Of a DNA stretch of 64,000 nucleotides, positions 60,317-64,000 are shown piece by piece. Origin of the DNA: Anarhynchus alexandrinus. Taxonomy: Eukaryota; Chordata; Aves; Charadriiformes; Charadriidae. Made by a program: the position numbers and the translations under genes. The stretch spans positions 1 through 64,000 of the forward strand of contig VUYV01000155.1 in NCBI GenBank assembly GCA_008711295.1. The letters are read 5' to 3'. Each line of letters opens with the position of its first letter. Positions within the stretch are counted from its first letter, which is position 1. Below the pieces are notes generated by a model that had not been told where the DNA came from, did not search any database, and was given only the letters and a program-made list of their open reading frames with translations.

Positions 60317-63300
60317 TACTCATAACTTAAATATATTAAATGTACTCTGTCAAGCTGTGATAATTCTACTCATACTATATATGAACTCTCACTATACATA
60401 AATATATATTTAGGGAGGGTTTGAGTGTGCATGTGTGTCTTCAGTTACTATATACACGAGCAGGCTAAAAGATTTTGCTTTCACTTGCACCTAAGTAAAT
60501 TAAGAGTAATTCTACTGAATTGGTCTCTTTCATGGAGTTATGTGATGTGGTGAAACTGAGAATAATGCCCAGTCTACTTGTATTTAAGTTACCACCTTAG
60601 CGACCATCTATTTTTAATGACTATAAATAGCTAAAATACTAGCATATCACTTACTAAAGGTTACTCACTAATGTATTAACACAGCCTGGTAAGTAATGCA
60701 GTAGAAAACTCCAATGTCTAAAAATATGCCAGAGTCACAAATAACAAAGCATTCGTATTCTCTTAAAGTCCATTTGTGTTACAAACCTTGAGAAATGGGT
60801 GAACAACAATATATTTATATTTCTTAATACATATCTATGAATATGCTCCATACCTAAGAATATTTTTATAAGCAGTGATTTATAATATTAATTGCAAAAA
60901 TGAAACTTAACTGCTTTTGAAATATGTGAAAGTCATCTTCTGCACTATTAAATTTGTGGGGTCTACAAGTGATTTTGGAGGCAATCATGGTACATTTGTG
61001 TCTGTGAAACAAGACAGACATGAAGAAAGTAATTAAAGACATTGCAAAAGAATGGCAATCTCTGATTCCATACACAGAGAAACTGTTGTCTTCTTCATAT
61101 GCATTTAATCTTTTCTTCACACTACCTTAAAGGACCTGCCATATAAATATTTCTAATGATCAGTCAATACTGCCAGCGTTGTCATCAATCACTACAGAAC
61201 AAGTACTCTTTTACACAGTAATCGCATAAATCGTCTTCCAAGAAATTATAATTCTTCCAGACACACCTCTTGATCTTTGGGCAAGGTCGTCTCAGCTCTT
61301 GAAGCCTTCATGGAAAGACAGCACATGTCAAAACTCAAAGATGGATGAATGGAAGGAAAAAGTAGATTCGGTTTAAAAAACTGTCAGAGTAAGTGAGCCT
61401 ATCTCTTTAACAGCCAATGTATCAGAAACATTTTTAATGAAAAGTTTGATATTTGCTGATAATACCTAGTAGTACTAATGCTGCTTCTGCACAGACATCA
61501 ATCACAAATGCTGGTTTGGAGTATTGCCACGAATTACTCAAATTTTTGCCGCAATGCTCTGGAATGAGATTTGAACTTTTAAAAATAATTCTTGGGAGAA
61601 ATGTGTGTACCTGGTTAACAAAAGTATCTGTGTGTCATTTATGACTACATGAAGGAAGGAAATATGTTCAAATTAACTTAAATTTACAGCTGCTGCTTCA
61701 GTGTCTGAGATGCTATTAGAAGTATCAGTACTAGACAAAACTTTAGGGCATTTAGGGCAAATTCTTGTGTGCCTTTTCTTTTAAGAATTTCCATTGTCTT
61801 CTTTTGAGCACAAGATACAGCCTTTACACAGCGTTTTTCCTTTATGTGCATATATTAGGACTGTGGGTTTTGCTTGTTATGTTTTTTTCCTTTAAATGTT
61901 CTTTTTCCATTAGATGTAACAAAATACTGAAAGCAAAACAGAACAAAAATCTTTCATTGATTGCTGTTGTTTGTCTTCCTTAAAAGTCAAGAGAAAAAAA
62001 CCAATAAAACTTATGGAGAAATTATTTGTGCAACAACATCATTATAAACCAATTGCTAAGAAATGGCTTTATGTAAAACTTCTTTACAAGAGAAATGGTC
62101 CACCAATGAGAATTATTTCAGCTGATGAAAAACCAGGGATAATAAAAAGACACTGAGGTAAGAGGCAATTAGGTTCTGATTTATGAAGAGATGCCACATA
62201 CAGGCAAACAGTTTTCCTCCTAACATGTTGTACGCATTACTGCATTCACAGGTCACCTCAGCCTGTCGATAAAGAATAAATTTATGGAGAGGTAAAGAGA
62301 TGTAAGTGAGTTGGAATAGTCATCTAGGAAAAACCCATTGTTACTTGAATAAAGTTTAATGGCCAAACCTTGTCCTAAGGAAGGAGCTGTTGGCTCCTTG
62401 AAATGATGCTGAAGTTGCAGATAAGAGTCACTCAGACCAGAAGATGACAGGAACCAGAAAAGGAGTGAACTTGTAAATTACATCTAAGGGGGCAAATATC
62501 TGACTGGAGAGAACAACTGCTTATTACCTTTACCCATAACATGAAAGGTTCTAAAGTTCTAAAAAACAAATCAAAAGAAGAGCTGTTTTATTCACTTAAG
62601 GGAATTAAGCTAGATTTAGATGAATGTTGGCACACAACACAGGAATGTAATAATCCTCATATTTCCCTATGACAACTAAACATATGACAATAATTCACAA
62701 GTGATTTTGCAGCATAGCTAAAAGATGCTACTGGCAATCAATAGGACAAGGTTATTCTCTGGAGAAACAGCACCCACTTAACAGTCTGAAAATAAAGCCC
62801 ATATACGTAAAGTGTTTACTGTGAGATAACACCAAATAAAAAATACACATAAAGCATATATACAAGCTGAACAGGAACACCTGGGCTCCTGATGTATGAG
62901 AGGTGTTCTGGAACATTTAAGTGCCTTCACTGCAATGTTTCCTTTATAATATTATATCTTATCTATACTGCAGTAGCAAAGAAGTATTCACTGCCAGCCA
63001 GCTTGATTCAAATTAGGAATGCAGTAAGGCAAACTCATCTGAATTCCAAATAGTTTAAATTGATATATACAGGAGAAGGCTGGTTCTGTGGCTATGTCAC
63101 AAGACAGAAATCAGGAAAACAGATTCAGACCTTTTCTCTCCCACAGCCTTTCTCGGTGACCTTGAGGAAAGACAGTTACGTCCAGATTGTTGAAGGTAAA
63201 GAGCTGGAGAATATCAATTATAATTTCTAGACAGGTCAAAAGAAACAAAATCAGATTTATTTTTTTTTCCAGGCAGAATGCTGATAAATCCATTGCTTCA

Positions 63301-64000
63301 TGACGATGTGCATGCAGAAGGTGACACTGGATCAAAAACCGACCAGGTGACAAAGACTATTAAAAACAAAGATACAACTACCAGAAGTACAACTGTCTGA
63401 GAACTCAAGATTGCTGCTCTTTTGGAGGGTATCCCAGGGGAGACACCACAGCATGCTGACCCTACTCTGATACTCTTTCACAGACGCTGCTCCAAGTCTT
63501 GGCTGGAAGTGAAATGCCAGACTACATGGATCTTTGGTGTGGCCATTTTTGTTTCTTACATCAGCTTTTAACTTGCTAGCTTGGGAATTACTTTTACTGT
63601 ACCTACTACAAAATTAAATTCATCTGTTTGACAAGCTGGGTAAATATTGATGCAGTTAGCTCACAGTGAACATTATGTTGCCACGGTTTCATTGTTACCA
63701 CTGCAGTTAATGTAAAGCTGGCTTACATGTAGATAAGTTGTAATTCAGGATAGAAATAGCTTTAGATATCCAAGATGTACTTGCAAAAATCATTTAAGAA
63801 CTTTGATGTTACGACACACAATATATTTTGGGATGAGTTACGGGTGCTGTAACTCTCGGTGCGAACTCAGTTGCCCCATATGAACATATGCCATAACATA
63901 GCGAAGGGGACACTCTGCCACCTTGTGCCAAAGGGTTGGAGCAAAGATGGGGATTGTCAATGATAAAAAGCTGACACAGCACAAAATGTAATGCCATAGA
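60317..64000. other. AT-rich non-coding stretch to window end
   Basis: No gene, RNA or interspersed repeat recognised. A 9-bp direct duplication (TTTAGGGCA twice) lies at 61,742-61,759 and a T-run near 63,259. Open frames up to 84 codons occur on both strands without recognisable homology. Confidence 0.6.

Noticed and set aside
1..64000. CRISPR arrays, operons, prophage or endogenous retrovirus structures
   Set aside because: No spaced direct repeats, no bacterial-type gene density, and no gag/pol/env or paired LTRs were seen on either strand.

Overview
The window looks like AT-rich, gene-poor avian nuclear DNA. The main evidence is a set of CR1 LINE fragments (chicken repeat 1, a non-LTR retrotransposon). 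They carry the CR1 reverse-transcriptase tail, and their 3' ends finish in the ATTCTATG-type octamer repeat typical of bird CR1 copies. No operon-like organisation, ribosome binding sites or dense coding is present, so prokaryotic categories do not apply. No host gene could be identified with confidence. The window is best read as a gene desert or the inside of a very long intron. All base-composition statements are by-eye estimates.

Layout. Bases 12-1026 hold a minus-strand CR1 fragment with a 308-codon uninterrupted tail of the reverse transcriptase ORF. From 1027 to about 13,390 the DNA is AT-rich and non-coding, with a poly-T run containing an N, a badly decayed CR1 scrap near 5,970, and an unexplained open minus-strand frame at 5,169-5,647. 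A second minus-strand CR1 lies at 13,391-14,248. Bases 14,249-27,490 include GC-richer patches (about 14,500-15,800, 19,540-20,450 and 21,180-21,620), two pyrimidine-rich blocks, a 41-bp tandem duplication and a protein-like minus-strand frame at 15,889-16,092. A third CR1, on the plus strand, occupies 27,491-28,081. Bases 28,082-46,800 are almost featureless. Around 46.8-48.8 kb lie an exon-like segment with good splice sites, a probable ancient amniote interspersed repeat, and a roughly 245-bp near-identical tandem duplication separated by a single N, probably an assembly artefact. Bases 48,790-59,888 are again mostly non-coding, with a CpG-enriched patch near 55 kb. Two CR1 3' ends face outward at 59,889-60,316. 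The rest holds nothing I can name.

How the parts relate. The only recognisable coding material is selfish. All CR1 copies are 5'-truncated and immobile. The most interesting relation is between the second and third CR1 copies. They lie in opposite orientation 13.6 kb apart and share a 164-bp stretch with no differences, flanked by sequence that differs by roughly 7-9%. They also share the same in-frame TAG. This pattern suggests ectopic gene conversion. I found no convincing new multi-gene system. The exon-like segments are leads to test, not gene calls.
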